A stretch of 64,000 nucleotides of DNA from Claveliimonas bilis (GCF_030296775.1 NZ_AP027742.1:2232001-2296000), one strand, 5' to 3'. Positions 43,815-55,055 are shown, numbered from the stretch's first letter. Notes: a model not told the origin generated them from the letters alone. Translations and numbers: made by a program.

Positions 43815-44876
43815 TTACAGATCATCTACCAATGCTGTTGATTTGGCATAAGCTGTTGATCTTGCCTCAAAAAAGTCTGTCTTTACCATATTGGCATTGG
43901 AATACTGGGATACCCATTTCATGGATTCCGGCTCTTTCTCCTGATCAGGATACAACACCTCATATCCCAGAGAAGTCCACCTGAGATTTCCCAGATACTG
44001 TATATAATCTGTCACCATCTGTCTGTTCAGCCCGGGGATGTCATCGCCGATAACATAATGTCCCCATGCGATTTCCTGTCTCACGCCTTCCTTCAGAAGC
44101 TCCCGCAGCTCATCTACCATCTCATCTGTAAACAGCTCCGGATGTTCCTTGCGAAGCTCCAGAATAATACTGCGGAACAGCCACAGATGTGTATTCTCAT
44201 CCCGGTTGATGTAGCGGATCTCCTGAGCAGATCCCGGCATTTTCCCGTTTCTTGAAAGATTGTAGAAGAACATAAATCCGGAGTAGAAATACACGCCCTC
44301 CAGAACATAATTGGCCATCATAACCTTAAGCAGCGTCGCAGCATCCTTTTTTTCCTGAAACAGATTATAACAGTTTCCGATAAACGTGTTTCTTGCCAGA
44401 AGGTGCTCATCGGTTTTCCACTGATACAAAATATCCATCCTCTCATCCGGTGAACAGATACTGTCCAGCATATAGGAATAAGACTGTGAATGAACGCATT
44501 CCTGGAAGGTCTGAATATTCAGACACAGATTTACCTCATTTGCCGTAATATACTCTCCTACACATGGAAGATTGGCTGTCTGGATAGAATCCAGAAACAC
44601 AAGAAAAGAAAGGATCTTATCATAGGCCTTTCTCTCCTGGGGAAGCAGCTTATGATAATCTTTCAGATCCTGAGATAAATTGATCTCCTCGGGAATCCAG
44701 AAATTGTTCATTGCCTGACGGTACCAGTCTGATACCCACGGATATTTCAGATTATTATAATCATTGAGATTTGTCGTATTTCCGGCGATCATCCGCCTTT
44801 TTAACACTTCCGTATCCCCATTTGGATTAAACAACGGTTTATGGGGAAGCGGTTTTGTTACATCAAATTCCTGCAT
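43815..44876 (-). CDS. nrdB: Class I ribonucleotide reductase, beta (radical) subunit
   Basis: A 353-residue ferritin-like protein. Metal ligands and radical tyrosine line up with E. coli NrdB: Asp in FLDSIQTANL, Glu/His/Tyr in QECVHSQSYSYML, Glu in LEGVYFYSGF and Glu/His in RDENTHLWLF. The intact Tyr points to a tyrosyl-radical enzyme, not the metal-free class Ie. It generates the radical used by NrdA to make deoxynucleotides. The start at 44876 has GAGGAGGAAG upstream. Forms a pair with nrdA, 36 bases apart. Confidence 0.92.
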   Translation of the reverse strand: MQEFDVTKPLPHKPLFNPNGDTEVLKRRMIAGNTTNLNDYNNLKYPWVSDWYRQAMNNFWIPEEINLSQDLKDYHKLLPQERKAYDKILSFLVFLDSIQTANLPCVGEYITANEVNLCLNIQTFQECVHSQSYSYMLDSICSPDERMDILYQWKTDEHLLARNTFIGNCYNLFQEKKDAATLLKVMMANYVLEGVYFYSGFMFFYNLSRNGKMPGSAQEIRYINRDENTHLWLFRSIILELRKEHPELFTDEMVDELRELLKEGVRQEIAWGHYVIGDDIPGLNRQMVTDYIQYLGNLRWTSLGYEVLYPDQEKEPESMKWVSQYSNANMVKTDFFEARSTAYAKSTALVDDL

Positions 44877-44912
44877 TTTTCTTCCTCCTCTTTTGCCAAA
44901 CAATCCTGCCCC

Positions 44913-47438
44913 TTAAGAGGAGCAGGATTCGCATTCTTCTACTTCCAGCGATTTGGAACGCACATAATATACCGTTTTTACGCCGCTCTCCCATGCCAGC
45001 AGATACAGGTTCAGCACCTGCCGCATGGTATAGTCGTTGGTAATATAAAAATTCATAGACTGTGCCTGATCGATATGCCGCTGACGCACGCCGCAGGCTC
45101 TCACAGACCACTCCTGGTTAATGTGATGAGCATTGGTGTAATACCAATAAGTATCCATACTAAGATCCGGCGCCACCCTGGGAAGCATAGCTCCTTTTTT
45201 CTCTTCCAGGAAATACTTGTTCATAACCGGATCAATACCGGCTGTTGTTCCTGCAATAATAGAGGTAGAGCTGGTAGGCGCAACAGCGAGAAGATAAGCG
45301 TTCCTCATCCCCTGTTCTCCTACCTTTTTCTCCAGGGCCTTCCATTTTTCCGAGTCATATCCTCTCTTCCGGAAATAGTCTCCGTTTTGCCAGTCAGATC
45401 CTTCAAAATAGCGGTAGCTTCCCTTTTCCTTTGCATAATCGGAACTTGCCTCTATTGCAGCATAATTAATCTTTTCAAACAGAGTGTCCACAAAAGCAAG
45501 GTGTGCTTCGCTCTGCCAGCCGATCTGATTCTTCGCCAGCATATGATGATAACCGCTGACACCAAGACCGATGGAACGGTAATTCTGATTTGTAATTTTG
45601 GCGTACGGAAGCGGATAGAAATTCAGATCGATAACATTGTCCAAAGCCCGCACCACTGTCCGCACGGTCTCCCTCATATAGTCATCATCCTCTACCGGGA
45701 GATTGCCAAGGGAAAGGGAGGCCAGATTGCAGACAACAAAATCTCCTGCCTTTGTCTCATTTACAACAACCGTATCCCCTTCTTTTGTTTTAATCTCTGT
45801 ACTTACCGTAGAAATAGGCGCCATATTCTGGGCAATTTCCGTACACAGATTGGAGCAGTAAATGATTCCTCTGTGAGGATTCGGATTTGCCCGGTTTACA
45901 ATATCTCTGTTGAACGTAAAAGGCGTGCCTGTCTCCACCACAGATTTGATGATCAGCCTTACCAGTTCTTTCAGATTGATGGCACGCTTGGTAATGCGGG
46001 AATCATTGACACAGTCCAAATAACGTTTCTCCCACTCTTCACCATAGTAATCCTCCAGACAATATCCTTTTATCAGGAAAATATCATGAGGGCACATCAG
46101 ATACCAGTCCTGATCCATATTTTCCCGTACCATTCTCCAGAAAAGATCCGGATAACATACTGCCGGGAACACATCATGGGCTTTCATCCGTTCATCTCCG
46201 TTATTGGTACGCAGCTGAAGAAATTCCGGCAGATCCCTGTGCCATGCATCCAGATAGACCGCGGCAGCCCCGGCTCTCACTCCCAGCTGGTCTACCGCTA
46301 CTGCTGTATCATTGACAATCCTCACCCAGCGTATCACACCGCCCGCTGCGCCTTCAAATCCCCGGATCGACCCTCCGGCCGCACGAACCTTCCCGAAATA
46401 CAGGCCCATTCCGCCGCCATATTTGCTGACCTGTGCAAAGTTATCTACAGAGCGGAAAATTCCCTTTAAACTGTCAGGCACAGTATCAATAAAACAGGAA
46501 CTGAGCTGATGGAAAGGCTTCCTTGCATTGGACAGAGTCGGCGTTGCCATCGTCACTTCCAGTTTTGAGAGCATATCATAAAACCGTTTTACCCAGGACA
46601 TCCTGTCTGCTTTCTCCTTCATGGCAAGATGAAGGGCAATGCCAAGAAACATCTCCTGCACACTTTCCAGCGGTACATGCTGATGTGTACAGATCACATA
46701 CCTCTTAATGAGAAGTTCCAGCCCTGAGAATGTAAAAAGAAGATCTCTTTGGGGCTGGATATAAGATTCTGCCTCACAGATTTCCTCCCGCGAATAGTTT
46801 TCCAGAATGAACGCTCCATACAGCCCTTCCGCTGTAAGATAGCGGATCTTATCATAAAGGCTCCAAAGTTTTCGGTCTTCCTCCTCCTTTTTCAAACGGC
46901 TGTTAAACTGAAAAGCAAGAAGATTCCCGGCAATGTTTTCCCACTTTGGCGCCTCCTGGCTTGTCAGTTCCGTTGCTGCCTTCACAAGAGCAGAGAGTTT
47001 TTCCTCTGCTGTCATCTGACTTTTCATAAAACCGGCAAATTTGCCTGCCAGCGCTGAAAGCGGATAAACATCTGAAGGATAGGTTTTCTGAATCCCGGCA
47101 AGCACTTCTGAAAGCTGCTCCATCCCCACCAGGCTGACAAGTTCATTCCTTACTTTTCTAAGCTCTGTCCGTTTCTGACGGTAAAGGATATAAGCTCTGG
47201 CTTCTTTAAAATGTCCTCTCTCCATCAGAGCTTCTTCTACCTTGTCCTGAATTTCCTCCACACTTCGGATCTTATCCTGTTCCATTTTACGTTCTACAAG
47301 GCCAAGCAGCTCTTCCAACTCCCCCGGAGCAGCCGGATCCTCGCAGGAGAGAAAGCTCTTTTCCATTGCCTGCATGATCTTGTCCGGGGAGTAGACCTCC
47401 TCCTGCCCGGATCTTTTGATAATCTTTTCAATTGTCAT
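44913..47438 (-). CDS. nrdA: Class I ribonucleotide reductase, alpha (catalytic) subunit
   Basis: An 841-residue protein. The N-terminal ATP-cone (about 1-90, TIEKIIKRSGQEEVYSPDKIMQAM) senses dATP/ATP. The ten-stranded barrel has substrate Cys in LSSCFIDTVPDS and the central Cys in YCSNLCTEIAQN. The C-terminal tail ends EECESCSS, the redox-active pair reloaded by thioredoxin. Ends 36 bases before nrdB. It is separated from the AI-2E transporter gene by only six bases, so its transcript probably comes from upstream. Confidence 0.93.
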   Translation of the reverse strand: MTIEKIIKRSGQEEVYSPDKIMQAMEKSFLSCEDPAAPGELEELLGLVERKMEQDKIRSVEEIQDKVEEALMERGHFKEARAYILYRQKRTELRKVRNELVSLVGMEQLSEVLAGIQKTYPSDVYPLSALAGKFAGFMKSQMTAEEKLSALVKAATELTSQEAPKWENIAGNLLAFQFNSRLKKEEEDRKLWSLYDKIRYLTAEGLYGAFILENYSREEICEAESYIQPQRDLLFTFSGLELLIKRYVICTHQHVPLESVQEMFLGIALHLAMKEKADRMSWVKRFYDMLSKLEVTMATPTLSNARKPFHQLSSCFIDTVPDSLKGIFRSVDNFAQVSKYGGGMGLYFGKVRAAGGSIRGFEGAAGGVIRWVRIVNDTAVAVDQLGVRAGAAAVYLDAWHRDLPEFLQLRTNNGDERMKAHDVFPAVCYPDLFWRMVRENMDQDWYLMCPHDIFLIKGYCLEDYYGEEWEKRYLDCVNDSRITKRAINLKELVRLIIKSVVETGTPFTFNRDIVNRANPNPHRGIIYCSNLCTEIAQNMAPISTVSTEIKTKEGDTVVVNETKAGDFVVCNLASLSLGNLPVEDDDYMRETVRTVVRALDNVIDLNFYPLPYAKITNQNYRSIGLGVSGYHHMLAKNQIGWQSEAHLAFVDTLFEKINYAAIEASSDYAKEKGSYRYFEGSDWQNGDYFRKRGYDSEKWKALEKKVGEQGMRNAYLLAVAPTSSTSIIAGTTAGIDPVMNKYFLEEKKGAMLPRVAPDLSMDTYWYYTNAHHINQEWSVRACGVRQRHIDQAQSMNFYITNDYTMRQVLNLYLLAWESGVKTVYYVRSKSLEVEECESCSS

Positions 47439-47444
47439 ATAATC

Positions 47445-48593
47445 CTAGTCTCCTTCCCGAAGGCTTATGATGCCCTCTGCCAGAATTTTCACATCATCCA
47501 ATATATAATCAAAGGCTCCTGCCTGATAAAGGTTCACCACGATCATACCTAAAGGCACTGCAAAGATCATTCCAAAAAGTCCTCCCATTTTGTAGCCTGC
47601 ATAGAGAAGTACAAGGGTAAAAAGCGGATTTAAACCAATGCTGTCTCCCACAAGCTTTGGCTGAATCAGCTGCCGCACGATCTGTGTAACAGCATACAGA
47701 ATCAGAAGTCCTACCACTCTCCTGTAATCCCCGGTCAAAAGTTCATATAATGCCCAGGGTATCAGCGCAGTACCGGTGCCGAAAAACGGCAGGAAATCAA
47801 GAAATGCTATACCAAGGGCAAGAAGAATGGAAAAATGCATTCCCATAATACCGAAACCGCAAAGAAGAATGACAAATACAACTGCCATAATCTTGAACTG
47901 TGCCTTAAAATATCCGCCAACTGCATATTTCAGATTATCCATAACCATTGTCATGCGCTTTACAATAGGAGAAGGAAAGATATGCTTTGCCCAGATGATA
48001 ACGCCCTCCCGATCTGCAATAAAAAAGTAAGCTGAAATAATCGTTACAATAGTGGATATCAAAATAGACGGAATCCTCTTTGCAATATTACCGGCGGCCT
48101 CCACCGTCGGCTGGCTGATCCCTCCAACCAGATTTCCTGCTGTTTCATCAAGATTCTGTACAAAGGTCTGCAGCCCTTCCTGTACACCGCCCGGAAGAAT
48201 CTCAAAAAACTGCGATGTCTTCTCCCCGATTACTCTGAATCCCGCTTCCAGATCCCGATACATGGATGGGAAATCCTCGATTAAAACTGTAATCTCTCTC
48301 CAAAGGCGACTGAAGATGAGATAGATCACTCCGACACAGATTGCCAGCGCCAGAATAATAATAAGGGCTGATCCCAACCGCTTTACAATTTTCAACCGCT
48401 TTTCCAGCCATACAACCAGAGGACTTACAATAAATGAAAGAAACCATCCGATCACAAATGGCATAAAATAGAGAAGTGCCTTTATACCAATATAAACAAA
48501 CAAAACCGTTCCCAGAAGGCTGAAGGCAAGGCTTACTACTACTTTCCAGTAAGGGCGGTGGTCATTCAGTCTTTCCCTGACATTCATTTCCAT
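47445..48593 (-). CDS. AI-2E family transporter
   Basis: A 382-residue membrane protein of about eight helices. The layout fits the AI-2E/PerM family: paired N-terminal helices, a long amphipathic middle (about 85-200), and a C-terminal core with GMHFSILLALGIAFLDFLPFFGTG and TQIVRQLIQPKLVGDSIGLNP, the family signature. Members export diverse small molecules or ions; despite the name, AI-2 is not the default substrate. GGAGGG is seven bases before the ATG. Lies between engB and nrdA. Confidence 0.85.
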   Translation of the reverse strand: MEMNVRERLNDHRPYWKVVVSLAFSLLGTVLFVYIGIKALLYFMPFVIGWFLSFIVSPLVVWLEKRLKIVKRLGSALIIILALAICVGVIYLIFSRLWREITVLIEDFPSMYRDLEAGFRVIGEKTSQFFEILPGGVQEGLQTFVQNLDETAGNLVGGISQPTVEAAGNIAKRIPSILISTIVTIISAYFFIADREGVIIWAKHIFPSPIVKRMTMVMDNLKYAVGGYFKAQFKIMAVVFVILLCGFGIMGMHFSILLALGIAFLDFLPFFGTGTALIPWALYELLTGDYRRVVGLLILYAVTQIVRQLIQPKLVGDSIGLNPLFTLVLLYAGYKMGGLFGMIFAVPLGMIVVNLYQAGAFDYILDDVKILAEGIISLREGD

Positions 48594-48605
48594 TTCAGCA
48601 CCCTC

Positions 48606-49208
48606 CTACTCCTCATCAGAACTTTGCAGAATTTCTCTTTCTACCAGATTCCATATTTCCTCTCTCCCCTGCTTGGTAACAGAAGAAAAGGGAATCAGCC
48701 TGGTTTCCGGCAAAAGTCCAAGTCCCTGCCTTACCATTTTGATATGCTTGCTTACCTGACTTCGCTTCAGCTTGTCCATCTTGGTGGCAATGATGATGGG
48801 ATGACATCCCTGGCTGACAATCCAGTCATACATCATTTTGTCATTTGCTGATGGTTCATGTCTGATATCGATCAGCAGGAATACTGCCTGCAGCTGTTTG
48901 GATGTATGAAGATATTTTTCGATCATCTTTCCCCAGTTTTCCTTTTCTTTCTGGGACACTTTCGCATATCCGTATCCCGGCAGATCCACAAGATATATCT
49001 CATCATTGATATTGTAAAAATTGATGGTCTGAGTCTTTCCCGGCGTAGCGGAAATACGGGCAAAAGACTTCCGGTTCATGAGTGCATTGATCAAAGAAGA
49101 CTTGCCGACATTAGACTTGCCGGCAAATGCAATCTCAGGCCTGGTATTTTGCGGCAAAGTACTGGTAATACCGCATACAGTTTCCAAATCTACTTTTTTT
49201 ATGATCAT
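48606..49208 (-). CDS. engB: Ribosome biogenesis GTP-binding protein EngB/YsxC
   Basis: A 200-residue TRAFAC GTPase: G1 AGKSNVGKSSLIN, G2 around TPGKTQTINFY, G3 VDLPGYGYAKVS, G4 ATKMDKLKRSQ. Needed for assembly of the 50S subunit. Follows lon directly, the order also found in Bacillus. Confidence 0.96.
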   Translation of the reverse strand: MIIKKVDLETVCGITSTLPQNTRPEIAFAGKSNVGKSSLINALMNRKSFARISATPGKTQTINFYNINDEIYLVDLPGYGYAKVSQKEKENWGKMIEKYLHTSKQLQAVFLLIDIRHEPSANDKMMYDWIVSQGCHPIIIATKMDKLKRSQVSKHIKMVRQGLGLLPETRLIPFSSVTKQGREEIWNLVEREILQSSDEE

Positions 49209-49258
49209 TTTATTGTCCTCTTCTTTCCTTATAAAGCTTTTGCAGCTGAAGACCCCGT

Positions 49259-51613
49259 CTACTCTTTCTGGTCTATGTCAAAGGCTCTGCGAAGTACCTC
49301 CTCCATATGAGATACCGGTATAATCTCCAGCCCTTTTGTAATCTCCAAAGACAGTTCTTCCACATCCTCCTTATTTTCCTCTGGCACAAGAACTGTCTTC
49401 ATTCCTGCACTCTTCGCCGCCAGAAGCTTCTCTTTCAGACCTCCAATGGGAAGTACTCTTCCCCGAAGGGTAATTTCTCCTGTCATGGCAATGTCTGCAC
49501 GTACCTTCTGCCCTGTAACAGCCGAAAGCATAGCAGTCGCCATGGTAATCCCGGCGGATGGGCCGTCCTTTGGAACTGCGCCTTCCGGAATATGAATATG
49601 CAGATCATGCTTTTCAAAAAAGTCCTCCGCAATATCATATTCCCTGCCGATGGAACGAATATAGGTAATGCCTGTCCGGGCGGATTCCTTCATTACATCT
49701 CCCAGCTGCCCGGTCAGGATCATCTCTCCTTTTCCCGGCATCACGTTAACTTCAATCTGCAGCGTATCGCCTCCTACGCTGGTCCATGCAAGACCGCGGA
49801 CGATTCCTACTTCATCCGTAAGATTTGCCTTCTGGTATGTATATTTCTCTCTTCCCAGATATTTATGCAGGCTGCTCTCTGTTACACGGACTGTATCCTT
49901 TTTGTTTTCCAGTATCTCCCTGGCCGCCTTTCTGCAGATATCTCCGATTTTTCGCTCCAGCTGTCTTACTCCTGCTTCCTTCGTGTAATTTCTTGCCATT
50001 TTCCACACAGCGCCTTTGCTGATATGGAGCTGTTCGCTTTTCAGCCCATGCTTCTTCAACTGTTTTGGGATTAAATGCTCCATGGCAATGTGCATCTTCT
50101 CATTTTCTGTATAGCTTGAAACCTCGATCACTTCCATACGGTCAAGAAGGGGCCGGGGTATGGTCTGCAGCGTATTGGCAGTAGTTACAAACAAAACTTC
50201 AGAAAGATCAATAGGCACTTCCAGATAATGATCCCGGAAACGATAATTCTGTTCTCCGTCCAGCACTTCCAGAAGAGCGGAGAAAGTGTCTCCTTTATAA
50301 TCATTGCTCACTTTGTCGATTTCATCCAGAAGCATAAGGGGATTTTTTACTCCCGCACTTCGAAGACCTGCCGCAATTCTTCCCGGCATGGCTCCTACAT
50401 AGGTTTTCCGGTGTCCTCTGATTTCCGCTTCATCCCGCACTCCCCCAAGAGAAATGCGGACATAGGGCTTCTTAAGAGCACGCGCCAGAGATTTGGCAAT
50501 GGAAGTCTTTCCAGTTCCCGGAGGTCCCACCAGACAAAGGATCGGACTTTCTCCCTTTCTTGTCAGAGCACGGACTGCCAGAAATTCCAGCACTCTTTCC
50601 TTTACCTGCTCCAGTCCGTAGTGATCCTCTTCCAGCACCTTCTTCGCATATGCAATATCCTTATGATCCTTCACCGCTTTATCCCAGGGCATCTCCAGCA
50701 TGGTCTCAATATAAGTGCGGATCACGCCGTTTTCTGCCGGGCTGTTCATAGAGCTTTTAAAGCGGTTGATCTCCTTTTGCAGTTTTTCTTTTACTTCCTT
50801 TGATGCCTTTAATTTTGCTGCAGCCGCTTCAAATTCTTCTGCATCTGAGATTGTATTGTCCTCTCCCAGCTCTTCTCTGATCTGTTTCAGCTGCTCTCTT
50901 AAAATATACTCTCTCTGGTTCTGATCTACTCTTTCTTTAACCTTCTTCTGTATCTCTTCCTTGATATCCATGATCTGCATCTCATTTACCAGCTTGAACG
51001 CCAGCATCTGATAGCGTTTTAAAAGATCCGGCTCTTCTAAGAGTTCCTGCAGATCCTTCTGTTCCAGAGGTACGTTTGCCGCAATCTGATCTACTACCTG
51101 ACAAAGTTTTGTGTATTCCTGTATCTGCTTTATCATGTCTTTAGGATATTTGGGCAGACGCATCACATATTCCATGTAAATTTCTTTCAGCCCTCTTGCC
51201 ATGGCTTCCAGATTCGCACTGTTTGCCTCACTGTCCGTCGACAGCTCCGGTGTCTCATTGACATTGTCGATCACTGTTACATTCGCTCTCATATAGGGAT
51301 CGGTGAACTCAATGGTATTGATCACAGCCCGTTTTTCCCCTGAAATCAACACACGCAGAAGATTTCTGGGAAGCTTGATCACCTGGCGGATGGAAGCAAT
51401 GGTTCCGATCTGCTGAAGATCTTCCATTCCCGGCTCCTCATCCTCAATATCTTTCTGCGCTGTCAGAAAGACTTTCTGTCCCTCTTCCTGCATCGCCTCT
51501 TCTATAGCCTGTATGGAACGTTCCCGACTCACATCAAAATGTGTCACCATCTCCGGAAGAACTGTCATCCCCCGAAGTGCCACCATAGGCAGGCTCTTTA
51601 CTTCTTTACTCAT
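49259..51613 (-). CDS. lon: ATP-dependent Lon protease
   Basis: A 784-residue LonA: substrate-binding N-terminal domain (about 1-200), coiled coil (about 200-300), AAA+ with Walker A GPPGTGKT (363-370) and Walker [11 protein letters not shown], and a Ser-Lys protease domain with the catalytic serine in [13 protein letters not shown]. It degrades misfolded and regulatory proteins in the cytoplasm. It sits downstream of clpX but a terminator lies between them. Confidence 0.96.
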   Translation of the reverse strand: MSKEVKSLPMVALRGMTVLPEMVTHFDVSRERSIQAIEEAMQEEGQKVFLTAQKDIEDEEPGMEDLQQIGTIASIRQVIKLPRNLLRVLISGEKRAVINTIEFTDPYMRANVTVIDNVNETPELSTDSEANSANLEAMARGLKEIYMEYVMRLPKYPKDMIKQIQEYTKLCQVVDQIAANVPLEQKDLQELLEEPDLLKRYQMLAFKLVNEMQIMDIKEEIQKKVKERVDQNQREYILREQLKQIREELGEDNTISDAEEFEAAAAKLKASKEVKEKLQKEINRFKSSMNSPAENGVIRTYIETMLEMPWDKAVKDHKDIAYAKKVLEEDHYGLEQVKERVLEFLAVRALTRKGESPILCLVGPPGTGKTSIAKSLARALKKPYVRISLGGVRDEAEIRGHRKTYVGAMPGRIAAGLRSAGVKNPLMLLDEIDKVSNDYKGDTFSALLEVLDGEQNYRFRDHYLEVPIDLSEVLFVTTANTLQTIPRPLLDRMEVIEVSSYTENEKMHIAMEHLIPKQLKKHGLKSEQLHISKGAVWKMARNYTKEAGVRQLERKIGDICRKAAREILENKKDTVRVTESSLHKYLGREKYTYQKANLTDEVGIVRGLAWTSVGGDTLQIEVNVMPGKGEMILTGQLGDVMKESARTGITYIRSIGREYDIAEDFFEKHDLHIHIPEGAVPKDGPSAGITMATAMLSAVTGQKVRADIAMTGEITLRGRVLPIGGLKEKLLAAKSAGMKTVLVPEENKEDVEELSLEITKGLEIIPVSHMEEVLRRAFDIDQKE

Positions 51614-51669
51614 CTGTCATCCTCCGTGATTTTCTCTTCGATTCTGTACAGGATTGCCCTATCTGACAT

Positions 51670-51699
51670 AAAAGCGGGCACAATCAAGCTTGTGCCCGC
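51670..51699 (-). terminator. Terminator between clpX and lon
   Basis: A 10-bp stem GCGGGCACAA/TTGTGCCCGC with a 6-base loop, followed on the minus strand by TTTTATG. Lies 9-38 bases after the clpX stop codon. Confidence 0.8.
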
Positions 51700-51707
51700 C
51701 CCCTTGT

Positions 51708-52967
51708 TTATGCACTTTCTATTTGTAAATGATCATGTTCGCAGATAGGAGTACCTGTTCCATCTACGGCTGCTTTCGTAATACGGCAAGCTTTCAGCGT
51801 CTCATCTGATGGGGCATGATACATAGTATCCATCATGATATTCTCCATAATTGCACGGAGTCCTCTCGCTCCGGTCTTTCTCTTCAGCGAGATATCCGCA
51901 ATTGCTTCCAGCGCATCCCTGTCAAAGGTAAGCTCCACGCCATCCAGTTCCAGCATTTTCTGGTACTGTTTTACAATCGCACTCTTCGGCTCTGTCAGAA
52001 TGCGGATCAGCGCATTGCGGTCCAGCATTTCCAGAGATACTGTTACCGGAACACGTCCCACCAGTTCAGGAATGAGCCCGAATTTTACCAGATCCTGCGG
52101 AAGCACCTGCTTCAGCAGGCGGTCAATATCATCTTCGTGTTTTTCCGCAATCTCCGCATTAAATCCAATGGATTTCTGATCAATCCTTTTCTCCACGATC
52201 TTCTCCAGGCCCTCAAAAGCCCCGCCGCATATGAAAAGGATATTTGTTGTATCAATCTGTAAAAGTTCCTGATGAGGATGCTTTCTGCCTCCCTGTGGGG
52301 GCACGCTTGCAACCGTCCCCTCTATGATCTTCAGAAGTGCCTGCTGAACTCCCTCGCCTGAAACGTCACGGGTAATGGAGGGATTTTCTGATTTTCTTGT
52401 GATCTTATCGATCTCATCAATATAAATGATCCCGTATTCCGCCCTCTCAATATCTCCGTCTGCTGCCTGAATGATCTTAAGGAGAATGTTTTCCACATCT
52501 TCTCCCACATATCCGGCCTCGGTAAGCGCCGTCGCGTCTGCAATGGCAAAAGGAACATTGAGAATTTTGGCAAGTGTCTGGGCCAGAAGCGTCTTTCCGC
52601 ATCCTGTCGGTCCCAGCATCAGAATATTGCTCTTCTTCAGCTCAACGGACGGATCCTTCTCTGCCATAATACGTTTATAATGATTATATACTGCAACAGA
52701 CAACACCTTTTTCGCCTCTTCCTGTCCGATCACATATTCGTCAAGAAAAGCTTTGATCTCCTCCGGCTTCAGAAGATTGATATCATCAAAAGGGTTGATA
52801 TTTCTGGTATTTTCATATTCAAACTCTTCTTCCATGATCTCTGCACATACATCAATGCATTCATCACAGATATAGACGCCGCCCGGACCGGCAATAAGCT
52901 TGCGGACCTGTGACTGCGTTTTATTGCAGAATGAACATCTGATCTGATCGTCGTTTCTTCCTGCCAT
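51708..52967 (-). CDS. clpX: ATP-dependent Clp protease unfoldase subunit ClpX
   Basis: A 419-residue AAA+ unfoldase. The zinc-binding domain has Cys11, Cys14, Cys34 and Cys37. Walker A is [13 protein letters not shown], Walker [11 protein letters not shown], and the pore loop is [10 protein letters not shown]. The ClpP-binding loop is IGFNAE (an IGF motif). Feeds substrates into ClpP, encoded 88 bases upstream. Confidence 0.96.
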   Translation of the reverse strand: MAGRNDDQIRCSFCNKTQSQVRKLIAGPGGVYICDECIDVCAEIMEEEFEYENTRNINPFDDINLLKPEEIKAFLDEYVIGQEEAKKVLSVAVYNHYKRIMAEKDPSVELKKSNILMLGPTGCGKTLLAQTLAKILNVPFAIADATALTEAGYVGEDVENILLKIIQAADGDIERAEYGIIYIDEIDKITRKSENPSITRDVSGEGVQQALLKIIEGTVASVPPQGGRKHPHQELLQIDTTNILFICGGAFEGLEKIVEKRIDQKSIGFNAEIAEKHEDDIDRLLKQVLPQDLVKFGLIPELVGRVPVTVSLEMLDRNALIRILTEPKSAIVKQYQKMLELDGVELTFDRDALEAIADISLKRKTGARGLRAIMENIMMDTMYHAPSDETLKACRITKAAVDGTGTPICEHDHLQIESA

Positions 52968-53019
52968 CTCTTCACCTCTTCAACTATTTCTTTCTAAGAC
53001 AAACAAAGGACAGGCAGAC

Positions 53020-53053
53020 CAGGGGAGATATCCCCGGCATGCCTATCCCCCTG
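53020..53053 (-). terminator. Probable terminator after clpP
   Basis: Minus-strand CAGGGGGATA pairs with TATCTCCCCTG with one bulged base; the following sequence is only moderately T-rich (CCTTTGTTTG). May be a partial terminator between clpP and clpX. Confidence 0.4.
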
Positions 53054-53055
53054 TT

Positions 53056-53640
53056 CTATTTACGGCTTGCGATAATTTCATCTACCAGCCCATATGCCTT
53101 TGCCTCCTCTGCGGACATAAAATTATCCCTCTCTGTGTCCACACGGATGACTTCAATCGGCTGTCCTGTATTCTCTGCCAGGATCTGATTCAGATTTTCA
53201 CGGGTTTTTAAAATATGCTCCGCTGCAATCTGGATTTCTGTCGCCTGGCCCTGTGCTCCGCCAGACGGCTGATGAATCATAATTTCCGCATGAGGCAGGG
53301 CAAATCTTTTTCCCTTTGCGCCTCCTGCAAGGAGAAAAGAACCCATACTTGCCGCCATACCAATGCAATATGTGCACACATCGCATTTGATGTACTGCAT
53401 TGTATCATAAATTGCCATTCCTGCTGTAACAGAACCGCCCGGACTGTTGATATACAAATGGATATCTTTCTCCGGATCCTCTGCTTCCAGAAACATAAGC
53501 TGCGCAACGATCACACTTGCAGATACATCTGTCACCTCTTCCCCAAGGAAGATGATCCTGTCTTTCAGCAATCTGGAATAAATGTCGTAGGAACGCTCTC
53601 CACGGCTGGTCTGTTCAATGACATAAGGTACTAAGCTCAT
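53056..53640 (-). CDS. clpP: ATP-dependent Clp protease proteolytic subunit ClpP
   Basis: A 194-residue serine protease. The catalytic triad is Ser98 (GMAASMGSF), His123 ([10 protein letters not shown]) and Asp172. Forms the 14-subunit chamber served by ClpX. Lies 38 bases after tig. Confidence 0.97.
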   Translation of the reverse strand: MSLVPYVIEQTSRGERSYDIYSRLLKDRIIFLGEEVTDVSASVIVAQLMFLEAEDPEKDIHLYINSPGGSVTAGMAIYDTMQYIKCDVCTYCIGMAASMGSFLLAGGAKGKRFALPHAEIMIHQPSGGAQGQATEIQIAAEHILKTRENLNQILAENTGQPIEVIRVDTERDNFMSAEEAKAYGLVDEIIASRK

Positions 53641-53678
53641 GTAAATTCCTCCTATTTTTTACTGTCTGCCGCAATGTA

Positions 53679-54965
53679 TTATTCTGTCACTGCGTTTTCT
53701 ACCAGGAAGGTTACTGCCTCCTGTACAGCCATATCTTCTTTCATCTGTTTCTTTTCTGCTTCGCCCATGTATTCTTTCAGCTTGTCAGCTTCCATCTTAT
53801 AGGCTTCCGCCATTTTTGCAATCTCTTCGTCCAGCTTTTCATCGCTGATCTCAATATTCTCTGCTTTCGCAATTGCTTCCAGAACAAGACGTGTCTGGAT
53901 CCGTTTTACTGCCTGCGGCTTCAGATCTTCCATCATCTTCTCTGCGCTTGATCCTGTAAACTGATAGTACTGCTCGATGGTAAGTCCCTGCTGTGCCATT
54001 CTCTGTGAGAAATCATCCAGCATCTGTCTTGCCTGTGTATCGATCATCGCATCCGGAATCTCCATGGAAGCATTTGCAATAGCCTGTTCTACAGCCTGAT
54101 CTTCCTGTTTGGATTTTCCTTCCTTTTCCTTCTGTTCTTTGATCTTTGCTTTGATATCAGCCTTATATTCATCTAATGTATCAAATTCGGAAACTTCTGC
54201 TGCAAATTCATCATCGATCTCCGGCAGCTCTTTTGCCTTGATCTCATGAATCGTGCATTTGAATACAGCAGCCTTTCCCTTCAGATCTTCTGCATGGTAG
54301 TCCTCCGGGAATGTTACATTGACTTCTGTCTCCTTGCCGGATTCTACTCCGATAAGCTGCTCCTCAAATCCCGGAATAAAGGAACCGGATCCGATTGTCA
54401 GAGGATAATTTTCTCCTTTTCCTCCCTCAAACGCTTCTCCGTCAACAAATCCTTCAAAATCCAGGATTACTTCGTCTCCGTCCTGTACCGGACGGTCTTC
54501 TACTGTAATTGTTCTTGCGTTTTTCTCTGCCTCTTCCTGCAGTTTTGCATCAATTTCCTTCTGTGTCACGCGGTTGGAAACCTTATCAACCTTCAGCCCT
54601 TTATACTCTCCAAGAGTTACCTCCGGCTTTGTTGCCACTTCCGCTGTAAAAATAAACGGTTTTCCTTTTTCGATCTGTACAATGTCAATCTTCGGCTGGG
54701 AAACAATATCCAGACCACACTCGTCATAGGCTTCAGAATAAGCCTTTGGAAGAAGGGCATTTGCAGCGTCATCGTAGAAAATCTCTGCGCCATACATTTT
54801 CTCTACCATCTGGCGCGGTACTTTTCCTTTCCGGAATCCCGGGATGCTGATCTTGGATTTCTGTCTGTTATACGCACTCTGAAGCGCTTTTTCTAAATCA
54901 TCTGCAGAAACTTCAATTGTAAGTTTCGCCATGTTTTTTTCCAGTTTCTCTACCTGTAAACTCAT
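53679..54965 (-). CDS. tig: Trigger factor
   Basis: A 428-residue ribosome-bound chaperone. The N-terminal domain has the ribosome-docking GFRKGKVP (43-50), the FKBP-type isomerase domain follows (about 150-240, GDEVILDFEGFVDG), and the C-terminal helical cradle completes it. Binds nascent chains at the exit tunnel. First gene of the tig-clpP-clpX-lon-engB block. Confidence 0.96.
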   Translation of the reverse strand: MSLQVEKLEKNMAKLTIEVSADDLEKALQSAYNRQKSKISIPGFRKGKVPRQMVEKMYGAEIFYDDAANALLPKAYSEAYDECGLDIVSQPKIDIVQIEKGKPFIFTAEVATKPEVTLGEYKGLKVDKVSNRVTQKEIDAKLQEEAEKNARTITVEDRPVQDGDEVILDFEGFVDGEAFEGGKGENYPLTIGSGSFIPGFEEQLIGVESGKETEVNVTFPEDYHAEDLKGKAAVFKCTIHEIKAKELPEIDDEFAAEVSEFDTLDEYKADIKAKIKEQKEKEGKSKQEDQAVEQAIANASMEIPDAMIDTQARQMLDDFSQRMAQQGLTIEQYYQFTGSSAEKMMEDLKPQAVKRIQTRLVLEAIAKAENIEISDEKLDEEIAKMAEAYKMEADKLKEYMGEAEKKQMKEDMAVQEAVTFLVENAVTE

Positions 54966-55055
54966 GAATCATTTCCTCCTGTTTCTATCCTGCTCTTTTT
55001 ATACGGTCTGGCGCCGCATATTTTGCAGGCTCTTCAGCTTTACACTCATTCATAG

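Noticed and set aside
44841-46469. 542-codon plus-strand open frame opposite nrdA/nrdB
   Set aside because: It is antisense to two well-identified genes, has no recognisable domain and an unlikely amino acid composition; a product of codon bias on the other strand.
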